Shown: positions 25,643-37,980, counted from the stretch's first letter. The stretch: 64,000 bases of DNA from Candidatus Limivivens intestinipullorum (GCA_018711185.1 DVIQ01000043.1:1-64000); one strand, 5' to 3'. The notes: generated from the letters alone by a model not told the origin. Made by a program: numbers and translations.

Positions 25643-28024
25643 TCAGCCGATAATCAGCACGTAAGGATCAAAGGACAGCTCTTTTACCGCGTCCATTGCC
25701 TCCTCCATGTCTTCTCCATTCCAGAGCCAGAGCGTATAGCAGTATTCCCCAAGCCCCGACAGGTCGATTTTGAAATTCGTCTTCCAGGTATTGTTCATGA
25801 CCCAGGAGTACACAGGTCTCTGATTATTTTCCTTTTTCCCGTCGCACAGGCGGATAGTGTGATGCTTCATCTCTCCCATATACCACAAAGCCGTATCACT
25901 GGCAGCAATCAGCGCCCCGCCCTCTTTGGAGAGACAGGCAAGGCCAAAGTCCGATATGTAATAGTCCATGCAGGTTCCCGGCACCTGGTCGATTCCCGGC
26001 CGGAAAGCTTCCGTCCCTTTTCGCAGCGCCAGAGTCCGGTCCGGAAAGGACAGGCTCATGGGAAGATAAACGCTCTCCATATCCAGAGAAAGGGTCTTTC
26101 CAAGCATCAGCTTAAAGTCGATTCTGGGGATCTCCTCATAAAACTTCAGGACCACGTCCGCCCGGATGGTTCCCGGCAGCCGCCAGCGCAGGCAGAGCAC
26201 GGTGAAGACGTCTCCCCGTTCCAGACAGTCGATTTGTTCCAGATCTCCCGCGAACAGCTTCGCGTGCGCTCCCCGGATGTTTCGTCCCCGCAGGTGACGC
26301 TCATCCCGTTCGGAGAAGCCCGGACGGATTTCGGTCTGTTCATACAGCGGGGTGAAGAAAGGCGCCGTACCCTCTCCCAGAAGATTTCTCCCGGCGCGCT
26401 TGTCCACAAACGATGTTATCCCCTCATGCGGCGCGTAGGAAAGGGAAAACCAGCGGTTTTCAAAAGCGCCGGGCAGACGGAAGGAGACCGGGTCATACGT
26501 GTTCTCGATGTCCCGCACCCCTTCTCCGCCCACATAGCATCTGCGGCTGTTAAAACGCCGGGGTCCTGCCTTTTTCTCCCGGTAGGTGTAGATCTTTTCC
26601 TCAAAGGGCGCGAAGGTATCCACAAAGGTAATCCTGCGGCCCCTGGGGTGGGCGGACACCTGGCTTGGAATCACGCGGCCCGTCCCGTCCGTTATCACCG
26701 CCTCCTCAAAGGCAATGGTTTCCAGGTAGAACTCCACCTTTTTGGGGCCGCCGATCCGGCTTGGGCTGCAGACCTTAATGGTTCCCTGGGAGGCATAGTA
26801 GCGCAGAATGTCCCCTTTTTCCATCGCGATGGCGTCCAGCATCCTGGAAGCCGCCTCATGGGCCTTGGAAGCGTAGCTGTTCTTTCGTATGTCAAGATTC
26901 ATCACCATGGTATCGTAAGGGTCCGTGACCGTTGCGGAATGACCCCCTGTGTGCTCCGCGTAGAGCATAAGATTGTCCTGAACCGTCCGGGCAAGCTCCG
27001 GATAATGTTCCTCCGCCCGGCCGTCCAGCCTCCGGGCCAGCTCGTACCGGTAAACGGCGTCCTTATAATGCTTCAGGGCATAGGGCGCGCTTCCCACGCC
27101 GTTGGCCCACCAGTCCGTCAGGTCCCCATGGTACACCGGGGCGTCCGCAAGCTTTTCCCGAATCGCTTCGTACAGCTCCTGGAGGGAGACCATCTGAAGG
27201 CGGCACTCGCCGCCGTATTTCTCGTTATATGCCTGAATATTTTTCAGAATCTCCGGCTCAGGCGGCGCGTTGTCGCTGAATACGCCGGAGACGGAGGCCA
27301 GGATAAAATCGTAAGGATAGCCGTTGTCCTGACACAGCTTCCGATAATACCGGAGATTCTCATGAAGCGTTTCCACCGGGTCCGCAAGAATGCTTCCCTT
27401 TCCCAGATGGTTTTCCATCAGAAAATTCTCCGCCGGATTCGGCTTGATTCCCAGAACATTTCCAAGATTATAGTGCTCCCCGTTCCACACCAGAAGCCTC
27501 TGCCCCCTGGCGTTCTCCCACCACCAGGCGTTCTGGTTCTGGTACAGGGGATACATGCCGTGGCTGTAGTTTATATTCATCAGAAGGAATTCGATTCCGT
27601 TGTCCAGCATGGCGTCCCGGCAGCCCATGGAGATTCCGTTAATATCCGCGCACATGGCCGTTTTCAGGTCAAAGCCCGCTTCCCGGAAGCGCTCCTTCCA
27701 CTTGGCCAGCCGTTTCCGGTATACCTCCCAGTCCAGAAGATCCGTAAAGTTCAGGTAATTGGCGGAGACCCCAAGCTTTCCCTCCCTAGCCAGGCGGCAG
27801 AAGGCCTCCTTCTCTTTTGGGGCAGCCCGCTTAAAAAATTCCTCCACGCAGAACAAGGTCTCGCAGTTCCAGCGGAACGCTTCATACTCCGGTTTCCCCA
27901 TCATAGCGACCACTTCCCGGATATAGGCCGCCTGGGTGTCCGCCACCCGCTCCTGGAGATCCGTGTAGCCGATATCCGTGTGAGCGTGGTGGACCACATA
28001 CATGGTTTTGATTTGCTTTTCCAT
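25643..28024 (-). CDS. divergent GH38-like (DUF5054-type) glycosidase-related protein, paralogue 2
   Basis: This protein of about 793 residues has a GH38-like N-terminal domain. HHAHTDIGYTD keeps the first zinc-binding His and Asp, and YAEHTGGHSATVTDP may supply the distal His. The region that corresponds to the nucleophile motif of the true GH38 (EADCN) reads SANYLN here, with no Asp. CADINGISMG matches the PDVFGYSG segment. Lengths and motifs resemble proteins carried as DUF5054/GH38-like, recalled from memory. It is about three-quarters identical by eye to the next gene upstream and has no signal peptide. Activity as an alpha-mannosidase is uncertain. The start at 28024 matches the start of the paralogue. 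Confidence 0.75.
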   Translation of the reverse strand: MEKQIKTMYVVHHAHTDIGYTDLQERVADTQAAYIREVVAMMGKPEYEAFRWNCETLFCVEEFFKRAAPKEKEAFCRLAREGKLGVSANYLNFTDLLDWEVYRKRLAKWKERFREAGFDLKTAMCADINGISMGCRDAMLDNGIEFLLMNINYSHGMYPLYQNQNAWWWENARGQRLLVWNGEHYNLGNVLGIKPNPAENFLMENHLGKGSILADPVETLHENLRYYRKLCQDNGYPYDFILASVSGVFSDNAPPEPEILKNIQAYNEKYGGECRLQMVSLQELYEAIREKLADAPVYHGDLTDWWANGVGSAPYALKHYKDAVYRYELARRLDGRAEEHYPELARTVQDNLMLYAEHTGGHSATVTDPYDTMVMNLDIRKNSYASKAHEAASRMLDAIAMEKGDILRYYASQGTIKVCSPSRIGGPKKVEFYLETIAFEEAVITDGTGRVIPSQVSAHPRGRRITFVDTFAPFEEKIYTYREKKAGPRRFNSRRCYVGGEGVRDIENTYDPVSFRLPGAFENRWFSLSYAPHEGITSFVDKRAGRNLLGEGTAPFFTPLYEQTEIRPGFSERDERHLRGRNIRGAHAKLFAGDLEQIDCLERGDVFTVLCLRWRLPGTIRADVVLKFYEEIPRIDFKLMLGKTLSLDMESVYLPMSLSFPDRTLALRKGTEAFRPGIDQVPGTCMDYYISDFGLACLSKEGGALIAASDTALWYMGEMKHHTIRLCDGKKENNQRPVYSWVMNNTWKTNFKIDLSGLGEYCYTLWLWNGEDMEEAMDAVKELSFDPYVLIIG

Positions 28025-28058
28025 ACGCATACTACCTCTCTCAAAATACTGGAAGATG

Positions 28059-28096
28059 AAAACCGGCCGGACAGATCCGAAAATCTGCCGGCCGGT
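28059..28096 (-). terminator. strong hairpin between the two GH38-like paralogues
   Basis: ACCGGCCGG and CCGGCCGGT with inner CAGAT/ATCTG form a stem of about 14 bp; on the minus strand it is followed by TTTT. It should terminate or attenuate transcription after the first paralogue. Confidence 0.8.
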
Positions 28097-28146
28097 CTGC
28101 TGTGTCTATTATAAAATGAATCCGCAGGAAAAGAAACCCGCAAATC

Positions 28147-30528
28147 TCAGCCGATAATCAGCACGTAAGGATCAAAAGAGCGCTCGCGCAGCTCATCCAT
28201 GGCTTCCTCCATGTCCTGACCGTCCCAGAGCCACAGGGTATAGGCGTATTCCGTAAGTCCGGAAAGATCCATTTTGAAATTCGTCTCCCAGGTGTTGTTC
28301 ATAATCCAGGAGTAAATCGGCCTCTGATTGTTTTCCTCTTTTCCGTCGCACAAAAGGATGGGATGATGCTTCATCTCGCCCATGTACCACAGGGCCGTAT
28401 CCCTGGCGCCGATCAGGGCGCTGCCCTCTTTGGAGAGCTGGGCGATTCCCCAGTCTGACATGTAGTATTCCATGCAGGTTCCGGGTATCTGGTCGACGCC
28501 TGGCCGGAACGCCTCGCTTCCCTTTCGCATAGCCACAGTCCTGTCCGGCCAGGAAAGGGTCATGGGCAGATACACGCTCTCGATGTCCGTTGAGAGGGTC
28601 TTCCCCAGCAGCAGCTTAAAGTCCACCCTGGGCATGGCTTCATAAAACTTCAGATAAACATCCGCCTTTATGGTTCCCGGCAGGCGGTAGCGCAGACGCA
28701 GCACCGTATAAACCTCTCCCCGCTCCAGGCGGTCGATTTTCTGCAGTTCTCCGGCGAAAAGCCGCGCGTGCTCGCCCCGGATATTCCGTCCAAGAATGCT
28801 GCGCTCTCCCCCTTCCGAATGCTCCGGCAGGATTTCTGTCTGCTCGTAAAGCGGGGTAAAGAAGGGCGCTGCCCCCTCTCCCAGAAGATTTCTCCCGGTG
28901 CGCTTGTCCACAAAGGCCGTTATTCCCTCATGGGGAATGTAGGACAGGGAAAACCAGCGGTTTTCAAACGCATAGGGCAGGCGGTAGGTGACGGGGTCGT
29001 AGTCGTTGACAATATCCCGCACCCGCTCGGCGCCCACGTAGCACTTCCGGCTGTTTAGGGTCTGGGGCTCCTTTGGAAGCTCCCGGTAGGTATAGACCTT
29101 CTCTTCAAAGGGTTCAAAGGTATCCACGAAGCTGATTCTGCGTCCCCTGGGATGGCCGGAAACCTGGCTTGGAATCACGCGGCCCGTCTCGTCCTGAATC
29201 AGGGCGTTTTCAAAGCTTAACGTTTCCAGGTAAAACTCTACCTTCTGCGGTCCTTTGGCGCTGCCCGCGCTGCACACCCGGATGGTTCCCTGGGAATTGT
29301 AGTAGCGCAGAATGTCGCCTTTTTTCACGGCAATGGCGTTCAGCATCCTGGAGGCCGCCTCATGGGCCTTGGAGGCGTAGCTGTTCTTGCGCATGTCCAG
29401 GTTCAGCACCATGGATTCGTAAGGGTCGGAAATCGTTCCGGAATGGCCCCAGGTATGCTCCGCATAGAGCATCAGATTGTCCTGGGCCGTCCGCGCAAGC
29501 GCCGGATAATGGGCCTCTGCTTCCGGATCCAGCCTTTTGGCCAGCTCATACCGGTAAACCGCGTCTTTATAATGCTTCAGGGCATAGGGCGTGCTGCCCA
29601 CGCCGTTGGCCCACCAGTCCGTGAGATCTCCGCGGTATACCGGCGCGTCCGCAAGTTTTTCCCGAATCGCCTCATACAGCTCCTGGAGAGAAACCATCTC
29701 AAGGCGGCACTCCTGACCGTATTTCTCGTTGTACGCCTGGATATTCTGCAGGATTTCCGGTTCAGGCGGCGCGTTGTCGCTGAATACGCCGGAGACGGCG
29801 GCCAGGATGAAATCATAGTTATAGCCGTTGTCCTGACACAGCTCCACATAATTTTTCACGTTCTCGTGAAGGGCTTCAATGGCGTCCTCGCTGATTCCGA
29901 TCTTTCCCAGATGGTTTTCCATCATGAAGTTGCTGACCCTGTTGGATTTCAGGCCCAGGACATTGCCCAGGTTGTAATGCTCCCCGTTCCACACCAGAAG
30001 CCGCTGGCCTTTCTGATTTTCCCACCAGTAGGCATTCTGGTTCTGGTACAGGGGATACATGCCGTGATGGCAGTGGATATTCGTAAACAGAAATTCCACG
30101 CCGTTGTCCAGCATGGCATCCCGGCAGCCCATGGAAATACCGTTAATGTCCGCGCACATAGCCGTCTTCATGGCAAAGCCGGATTTGCCAAAGTATTCCT
30201 GCCACCATCCCAGCCGTTCCTTATAAATTTCACAGTCCAAAAGGTCGGTAAAATTCAGGTAATTGGCGGAGACACCAAGCTTTCCCTCCCTGGCCAGACG
30301 GCAGAATTCCTCCTTCTCTTCCTCATCTGCCTCTTTAAAAAACTCTTCCACGCAGAACAGGGTCTCGCAGTTCCAGCGGAAATCCGCGTATTCCGGCCGC
30401 TTCATCATGGAGAGCACTCCGCGGATATAGCCCGCCTGGGTATCGATGACCCGTTCCTGGAGATCCGTATATCCGATATCCGTATGGGAATGATGCACCA
30501 CATACATGGTTTTAATCTGATTTTCCAT
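28147..30528 (-). CDS. divergent GH38-like (DUF5054-type) glycosidase-related protein, paralogue 1
   Basis: This protein of about 793 residues is the tandem partner of the gene at 25643. It has the same motifs: HHSHTDIGYTD, SANYLNFTDLLD in place of the nucleophile motif, CADINGISMG and YAEHTWGHSGTISDP. The ATG at 30528 is chosen because GGAG lies five bases upstream. It follows the broken mannose-6-phosphate isomerase gene by 43 bp and probably shares its promoter. The pair arose by tandem duplication. No signal peptide is present. Function is unproven; a mannoside or other alpha-glycoside is the natural guess. Confidence 0.75.
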   Translation of the reverse strand: MENQIKTMYVVHHSHTDIGYTDLQERVIDTQAGYIRGVLSMMKRPEYADFRWNCETLFCVEEFFKEADEEEKEEFCRLAREGKLGVSANYLNFTDLLDCEIYKERLGWWQEYFGKSGFAMKTAMCADINGISMGCRDAMLDNGVEFLFTNIHCHHGMYPLYQNQNAYWWENQKGQRLLVWNGEHYNLGNVLGLKSNRVSNFMMENHLGKIGISEDAIEALHENVKNYVELCQDNGYNYDFILAAVSGVFSDNAPPEPEILQNIQAYNEKYGQECRLEMVSLQELYEAIREKLADAPVYRGDLTDWWANGVGSTPYALKHYKDAVYRYELAKRLDPEAEAHYPALARTAQDNLMLYAEHTWGHSGTISDPYESMVLNLDMRKNSYASKAHEAASRMLNAIAVKKGDILRYYNSQGTIRVCSAGSAKGPQKVEFYLETLSFENALIQDETGRVIPSQVSGHPRGRRISFVDTFEPFEEKVYTYRELPKEPQTLNSRKCYVGAERVRDIVNDYDPVTYRLPYAFENRWFSLSYIPHEGITAFVDKRTGRNLLGEGAAPFFTPLYEQTEILPEHSEGGERSILGRNIRGEHARLFAGELQKIDRLERGEVYTVLRLRYRLPGTIKADVYLKFYEAMPRVDFKLLLGKTLSTDIESVYLPMTLSWPDRTVAMRKGSEAFRPGVDQIPGTCMEYYMSDWGIAQLSKEGSALIGARDTALWYMGEMKHHPILLCDGKEENNQRPIYSWIMNNTWETNFKMDLSGLTEYAYTLWLWDGQDMEEAMDELRERSFDPYVLIIG

Positions 30529-30571
30529 AAATACTCCTTTCACCGCCGCTGGCCGCTCTGTTCCGAGACAG

Positions 30572-32331
30572 CTATGGCCGCACGCAGGCCAGAATAATCT
30601 TAACCGGCTCCCCGTCCGGGCTCACCAGGGCATAGGGTCCCGCCGCCTCCGGCACAATGCAGGTCTCCGCGTAGTGCAGCGCAAAGGGTTCAAAGGAACC
30701 GTTCTCGCTCACCAGCATAGCCTCTTTTCCGTCCACCAAGTTCAGCACGTGAACACTGCCGTTTCTCTGAATGGACACGCGGCTCTTTGTGGAAACCCGG
30801 AATGTATCGATGAACTCCCGCTCATGAAGGCCCGTGCGCTCCACCAGGTTTCCGTCCTGCTCATAAACCGTGGTCACCTGATTTACCAGGTTCTTTTTCA
30901 CTCAGGAGGTATCCCGGTCCCACTGAACATTTGCCAGGCCGTGCTTTAAATGCACGGGTCTTGGCTTTCCGTTCAGGTCCAGACGGCCCCAGTCCCACAT
31001 CTTAAAGGTAAAGATATACGGCGTGGCGCTGATCTCCAGAACCATGGTGTTCGCTCCGGAACAGTGTACCGTTCCCGCCGGAATCAGCAGGTGGTCGTGT
31101 TTCTTTACGGGAATCCGGTTCACGTAATTCTCCGCCGGGAACAGCTTTTCCCCTCTCTGGGCAGCTTCCAGGTCCTCTGCCATATCCGCGGGATCGATCC
31201 TCTCTTTCACGCCCAGATATACGCAGGTGTCCTCTCCTTCGGCGTCCAGGATGTAATAGCTCTCGTCCTGGGTATAGTGCATGTTAAAATTCCTCTGGAT
31301 GTATTCCGTCAGAGGATGCACCTGGAGGGAGAGGTTCTGGCCATGGATGGTATCCAGCAGGTCAAAGCGGATGGGAAATTCCTTTCCGAAACGGGCGTGT
31401 ACCCGCTCTCCCAGAAGGGGCCTTGCCTGGGCGTACACCAGATTTAAAGCCGGACTTTGAATCTTCACGCCGCCGAAATCAAAGAGCAGGCTGTTCTCCT
31501 CCGGCACCCCGTCAAAGCTCCAGGCGTAATTGCTTCCGTTCTCCGGCAGGCCGAAGTGGTTTTTCATCCAGTCGCCTCCCCATACGCCCGGATCAAAATA
31601 CGGCACCATGCGGAAGGGCCGTCTGGCCGTGTGGCAAAGGGCCCGGCGGTAAGCGTTTCCTCCCACCATGGCCGCTCTTCCTTCCTCCGCCATGTCCAGA
31701 TAATAGTCAAAACGGTCCAGAAGCCCGTCCTTGATCCGATCGGCCCAGCGCCATTCGGCGAAATAGCCTCTTTTATATTTTTCCAGCCTGGGAACGTCCT
31801 CCTTCGCGGTCCGCCAGTTCTTCATTCCCCGGCGGTAGCGAAGCTGGATTTCCCAGCGGGTAATGTCCGCGTATACCAGGATGTCTCCCGGATGAACCAG
31901 CGAAGCCCCGGTGCCGCAGATCAGCACGATTCCCTCCGGTACGCGCTCCGCCTCTTCCCTGGCTTTCGCAAGCTTCTCCGGATAAATAAATCCTCCATCC
32001 GGCGCACCGTCATAATGCCGAATACCGGATCGTCCGTCAGGTCCTTCTCCAAAAGAGCGTCCATCTTCTCCGGTTCAAAGGCCAGGTCGTCGCTTACGAT
32101 CACCTTTGCCGGAGCCAGGCCCCGAAGGCCTTCCAGGAGCTCCGACAGGCCGGTTCCCGGATAGCACTCCACCGTCAGAATCGTCTTTTTCCGGCCGGCA
32201 CAGGCGTCCAACAGCCCGCGGCAGATTTCCGGATACCCTTCAACCGCGGCCTGTGACCCGCTCCTTTCCTCCTCTGGCATTTCCACGGCAATCACCGGAA
32301 AACGCTCATAATTCGTTCCCTTTGCTTCCAT
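30572..32331 (-). pseudogene. class I mannose-6-phosphate isomerase with N-terminal extension, broken by a frameshift and an in-frame TGA
   Basis: Three adjacent open pieces together match one long class I isomerase of about 586 residues. The first (32331 to 31921) is a kinase/nucleotide-like N-terminal part ending '...RRMEDLFIRR'. Near 31981-31991 the frame must shift back by one base to continue as 'YPEKLAKAREEAERVPEG' and into 'LICGTGASLVHPGD'. The isomerase core follows (NLSLQVHPLTEYIQ, TQDESYYILDA, AGTVHCSG). At 30904-30902 an in-frame TGA comes after 'QWDRDTS', and the frame resumes with VKKNLVNQV through the C-terminal cupin. Relatives recalled from memory have Trp there, so TGG to TGA is likely. 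No slippery heptamer is seen. Ribosome binding site GAGGAGG supports the start. Confidence 0.8.
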
Positions 32332-32403
32332 GTATAAATCCTCCTCATCACGTGAATCCATTTCTCACAGTGCGCGCGAAACTGCTGTCTGATAACCACT
32401 TAC

Positions 32404-32432
32404 AGATTATTACGAAAGAAGAAATTTGTCAA
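32404..32432 (-). promoter_or_regulatory. promoter upstream of the broken isomerase and GH38-like genes
   Basis: On the minus strand TTGACA (32432-32427) is followed after 17 bp by TAATCT (32409-32404). The -35 is perfect and the -10 is weak. It diverges from the pyrG promoter. Confidence 0.5.
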
Positions 32433-32500
32433 TACATATTTTGTTGTTTCATTGGTTTATTTCAAATTTATCTTTACATATTTTCCTGGCAATTTCCCTC

Positions 32501-32529
32501 TGTTCATTTTGCGAAAACTGCGCTATAAT
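32501..32529 (+). promoter_or_regulatory. pyrG promoter
   Basis: A perfect TATAAT (32524-32529) is preceded at 17 bp by TGTTCA (32501-32506). An imperfect hairpin (GGACCGGCC/GGGCCCGTCC, 32562-32584) lies in the leader with no T run. The GGGC-type start used for CTP-sensing reiterative transcription in Bacillus pyrG is not evident. Confidence 0.55.
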
Positions 32530-32618
32530 ACATTTTTAATGTTTACTTTACTCTGACAACAGGACCGGCCATAAGGGCCCGTCCGCCATCCATGCAGGAA
32601 GAAGGAGGAACCACTTAC

Positions 32619-35083
<2,465 letters not shown>

Positions 35084-35220
35084 TAAGAAAATGCTGACAA
35101 AAAGCGGCCGCTTTGGATCCGCGCCGTGAAACCGCCGTTTCCGCCGCAGATCCATGCGGTCCCCGGAAGCATCTGAGGATGCGCCGCGTTTCGCGCGGCG
35201 AAAAGAAAGGAGCCCTTGAT

Positions 35221-36372
35221 ATGGTTATCAAAAATGCATCTGTTTACCGTGAGGACGGCACCTTTTCCACCGGCGACATCGCCATGGAAAACGGCGTCTT
35301 TGTATCGGAAGCCTCCGACACCGGAGAGGTTCTGGACGCCTCCGGACTGTACGCGATTCCCGGCCTTACGGACATTCATTTTCATGGCTGCGTAGGTCAT
35401 GATTTCTGCGACGGCACCCAGGAGGCCATCGAGGCCATTGCCGCCTATGAGCTTCAGTGCGGTGTTACCACCATTGTACCCGCTACCATGACTTTCAGCG
35501 AGGAGATTCTTTCCGGAATCTGCAAAGCCGCTGCGGCCTATAAGGCTGCCCAGCGCCCGGAGCTTGGAAAGGGCGCGATTCTGGAAGGCATCAATATGGA
35601 AGGCCCCTTTGTCTCCATGGCAAAGAAGGGCGCTCAGAACCCGGAATACATCCACAAGCCGGACGTAGCCATGTTCCAGCGTCTTCAGGAGCTGGCCGGC
35701 GGGCTCTTCCGCATGGTGGATCTGGCTCCTGAGGAAGAGGGCGCCATGGAATTTATCGACGCCATGAAGGATCAGGTGACCATCTCCATCGCCCATACGG
35801 TGGCGGACTATGACACGGCAAAGGAAGCCTACGACCGGGGAGCCAGCCACGCCACCCATCTCTACAACGCCATGCCGCCCTTCTCCCACCGGGCTCCCGG
35901 CGTAATCGGAGCCGCCTGCGACAGCCCCCACGTTCGGGTAGAGCTGATCTGCGACGGAATCCACCTGCATCCCGCCACCGTCCGCACGACCTTTAAGATG
36001 TTCGGGGACGATCGGATTGTCCTGGTCAGCGACAGCATGATGGCCGCCGGTCTGGACGACGGAGATTACTCTCTGGGCGGACAGCCCGTAAAGGTAAAGG
36101 GGAACCTGGCCACCTTGGCCGACGGCACCATCGCGGGCTCCGTGACGAACCTGATGGACTGCATGCGCACCGCGGTAAAGAAGATGGACATTCCTCTGGA
36201 GAAAGCCGTAAAATGCGCGGCCGTCAACTCTGCCAAGGCCGTGGGCCTCTATGACCGCTACGGCTCCATCACCCCCGGCAAAGTCGCCAACCTGGTGCTT
36301 CTGGATAAAGAACTGAACATTCAGGGAATCTATCTCTGCGGCCGCGCCGTGGACCGTACCGGCCGGCATTGA
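35221..36372 (+). CDS. nagA: N-acetylglucosamine-6-phosphate deacetylase
   Basis: This 383-residue amidohydrolase removes acetate from GlcNAc-6-phosphate. The metal-binding DIHFHGCVGHDFCDG, MEGPF, ISIAHTVADYD, ASHATHLYNAMPPF and LVSDSMMAAG segments are in the expected order. The ATG at 35221 has AAAGGAG eight bases upstream; an open extension to 35113 has no family similarity. It probably shares the nagB transcript and is followed by the terminator at 36460. Confidence 0.95.
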   Translation: MVIKNASVYREDGTFSTGDIAMENGVFVSEASDTGEVLDASGLYAIPGLTDIHFHGCVGHDFCDGTQEAIEAIAAYELQCGVTTIVPATMTFSEEILSGICKAAAAYKAAQRPELGKGAILEGINMEGPFVSMAKKGAQNPEYIHKPDVAMFQRLQELAGGLFRMVDLAPEEEGAMEFIDAMKDQVTISIAHTVADYDTAKEAYDRGASHATHLYNAMPPFSHRAPGVIGAACDSPHVRVELICDGIHLHPATVRTTFKMFGDDRIVLVSDSMMAAGLDDGDYSLGGQPVKVKGNLATLADGTIAGSVTNLMDCMRTAVKKMDIPLEKAVKCAAVNSAKAVGLYDRYGSITPGKVANLVLLDKELNIQGIYLCGRAVDRTGRH

Positions 36373-36406
36373 ACGCGCGCCACAGCGCGGTCAAAACCCA
36401 GCAGCA

Positions 36407-36455
36407 GCCAAATGGACATGCAGGCATGTCCGCCTGGCTCGCTGTTGGCGGGAAG
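36407..36455. repeat. dispersed hairpin family D, copy 1
   Basis: GCCAAATGGACATGCAGG plus CATGTCCGCCTGGCTCGC, followed by GGCGGGAA, recurs at 49753 and 56258. GGACATGC and GCATGTCC are inverted arms and GCCA/TGGC closes an outer stem. Confidence 0.65.
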
Positions 36456-36459
36456 GAAA

Positions 36460-36510
36460 GCAAAAGGGGGCTGTGAAAAATAAAGAATCATTTTTCACAG
36501 CCCCTTTTGC
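36460..36510. terminator. bidirectional terminator between nagA and the deacetylase gene
   Basis: GCAAAAGGGGGCTGTGAAAAA (36460-36480) is complementary, with one bulged G, to TTTTTCACAGCCCCTTTTGC (36491-36510). The GC-rich core is bordered by A and T runs on both sides, so it can end transcription from either convergent gene. Confidence 0.85.
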
Positions 36511-36542
36511 TGGCTTTACGTTAAAAAGGAAATATAGTTCAG

Positions 36543-37928
36543 CTACCGAATCGCCGTATACACATTCCCTGCCGACAGGCTTTTCTGTTTATACTTTGCC
36601 AGCTCGCTGACCGTTACCAACTGGTAACCCCACCTTTTCAGCTCCGGAATCAGCCGCTCGGCCGCGTCCACGGTGGCTTTGTGGATGTCGTGCATCAGGA
36701 TAATGTCTCCGTCCTTCACCTGGGTCAGCACATTGCTGACGGTTCTGTCCGCGTTCCGGTGTTCCCAGTCCCTGGTGTCAATGCTCCAAAGGATAGCCGG
36801 AACCCCTACGCAGGAAAGCACCGAACTGTTATACGCGCCGTAGGGCGGCCGCATCAGAGTGGCGTTTTTGCCTGTTGCCTGCCGGATGGCGTCGTTGGTG
36901 CTGCTCATCTGGCTGCGTATTCCGTCCGCGGAAAGGCCGGTGAGGCTTGGATGGCTCCAGGTATGGTTTCCGATCTCGCAGCCCATATCGGCCGCCCTGG
37001 CCACCGTGCTCCGGTAGTTGGAAACGCTGCTCCCCACCAGGAAAAAGGTCGCCAGCGCGTCGTTTTCCTCCAGGCAGCGCAGCAGCCGGTCCGTGTACGG
37101 CCCCGGCCCGTCGTCAAAGGTCAGAGCAACCATCGGCTTGTCCGGGTCTACCCTGGAAACCTCTTTTTTCGGGTCGTACACACCGTCTTTTCCGAAATAG
37201 CAGCCCTCTCCGTTGATCCACTGCTCTCCGGTGCGCATGGCCCCGTCCGATCCCATATAGTATTTCTTTCCCTTGAGAGTAAGCCAGCCTTTTGCCATCT
37301 TACCGCTCTTCAGAAAATAATATTTTTCACCGTTATATGTAATCCACTTCGAAGATGTCATAACTCCGTTTTTGCCAAAATAGTATTGCTTTCCGTCTAC
37401 GGTACGCATGCCCTTCTGCATGACCCCGCTGCGGTCCATGTAGTATTTCTTTCCCTTCACACGCACCCAGCCCCTGGCCATTTTCCCGGAAGAGTACATG
37501 TAATAGGTCTTTCCGCCTTTTTCCATAAACCGGCCGCGCACCATGACGCCGTTCCATTTAAAGTAATATTTGCTGCCGCCGAAATAGGCCCATCCTGTTT
37601 TCAGGCCCTCTTCCTTTCGCAGATAGTATTTCTCGCCATTCCACTCAATCATTCCGCTGCGGACGAAGCCCTTGGTGCTGAACAGATAAATATTTCCCTT
37701 GATATTCAGCCATTCCCCCTTGGCATAGCTTCCGTCCTTCTTGCGGAACATCCTTTTTCCGTTTTTCCGGATCCATTTTCCCTTCGCCTTAGGCGCCTGG
37801 GTGACGTATTTCAAACTCTGCTTTTTCGAACCCGACTTTTTCGCCGCCTGGGCCTCGTCCTGGGGAAGAGCCAGAATCAGACAGATAAAAAGCACATACA
37901 AAATTCCCTTAAAAAAACGTTTCTTCAC
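36543..37928 (-). CDS. secreted polysaccharide deacetylase with ten wall-binding repeats
   Basis: This protein of about 461 residues starts at a GTG preceded by AGGGGG; the frame is open further but lacks support. A signal peptide (residues about 1-28) is followed by roughly ten 20-residue aromatic/Gly repeats of the choline/glucan-binding type ('GKKYYMDRSGVMQKG'). The C-terminal NodB domain has TFDDG (about 270-274), HTWSH (322-326) and RPPYG (360-364), so metal and catalytic residues are complete. It probably deacetylates peptidoglycan or a wall polysaccharide at the cell surface. Confidence 0.9.
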   Translation of the reverse strand: MKKRFFKGILYVLFICLILALPQDEAQAAKKSGSKKQSLKYVTQAPKAKGKWIRKNGKRMFRKKDGSYAKGEWLNIKGNIYLFSTKGFVRSGMIEWNGEKYYLRKEEGLKTGWAYFGGSKYYFKWNGVMVRGRFMEKGGKTYYMYSSGKMARGWVRVKGKKYYMDRSGVMQKGMRTVDGKQYYFGKNGVMTSSKWITYNGEKYYFLKSGKMAKGWLTLKGKKYYMGSDGAMRTGEQWINGEGCYFGKDGVYDPKKEVSRVDPDKPMVALTFDDGPGPYTDRLLRCLEENDALATFFLVGSSVSNYRSTVARAADMGCEIGNHTWSHPSLTGLSADGIRSQMSSTNDAIRQATGKNATLMRPPYGAYNSSVLSCVGVPAILWSIDTRDWEHRNADRTVSNVLTQVKDGDIILMHDIHKATVDAAERLIPELKRWGYQLVTVSELAKYKQKSLSAGNVYTAIR

Positions 37929-37980
37929 GTTTCCCCCTTTCTGTGTGTCTGTTCCTAATCTTTCATCTATGGTTACTTTA

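Noticed and set aside
24827-28114. Very long plus-strand open frame (about 1095 codons) opposite the phosphohexomutase and a GH38-like gene
   Set aside because: It spans two well-supported minus-strand genes and their gap; Arg/His/Leu-rich translation without motifs marks it as antisense artefact.
30899-30904. Selenocysteine or reinitiation at the TGA in the isomerase gene
   Set aside because: Related proteins recalled from memory have Trp at the site, the GTG that follows has no ribosome binding site, and the same gene carries a frameshift, so decay or sequence error is simpler.
31975-31991. Programmed -1 frameshift in the isomerase gene
   Set aside because: The local bases do not form an X XXY YYZ slippery heptamer in frame, and no stimulatory hairpin is evident.
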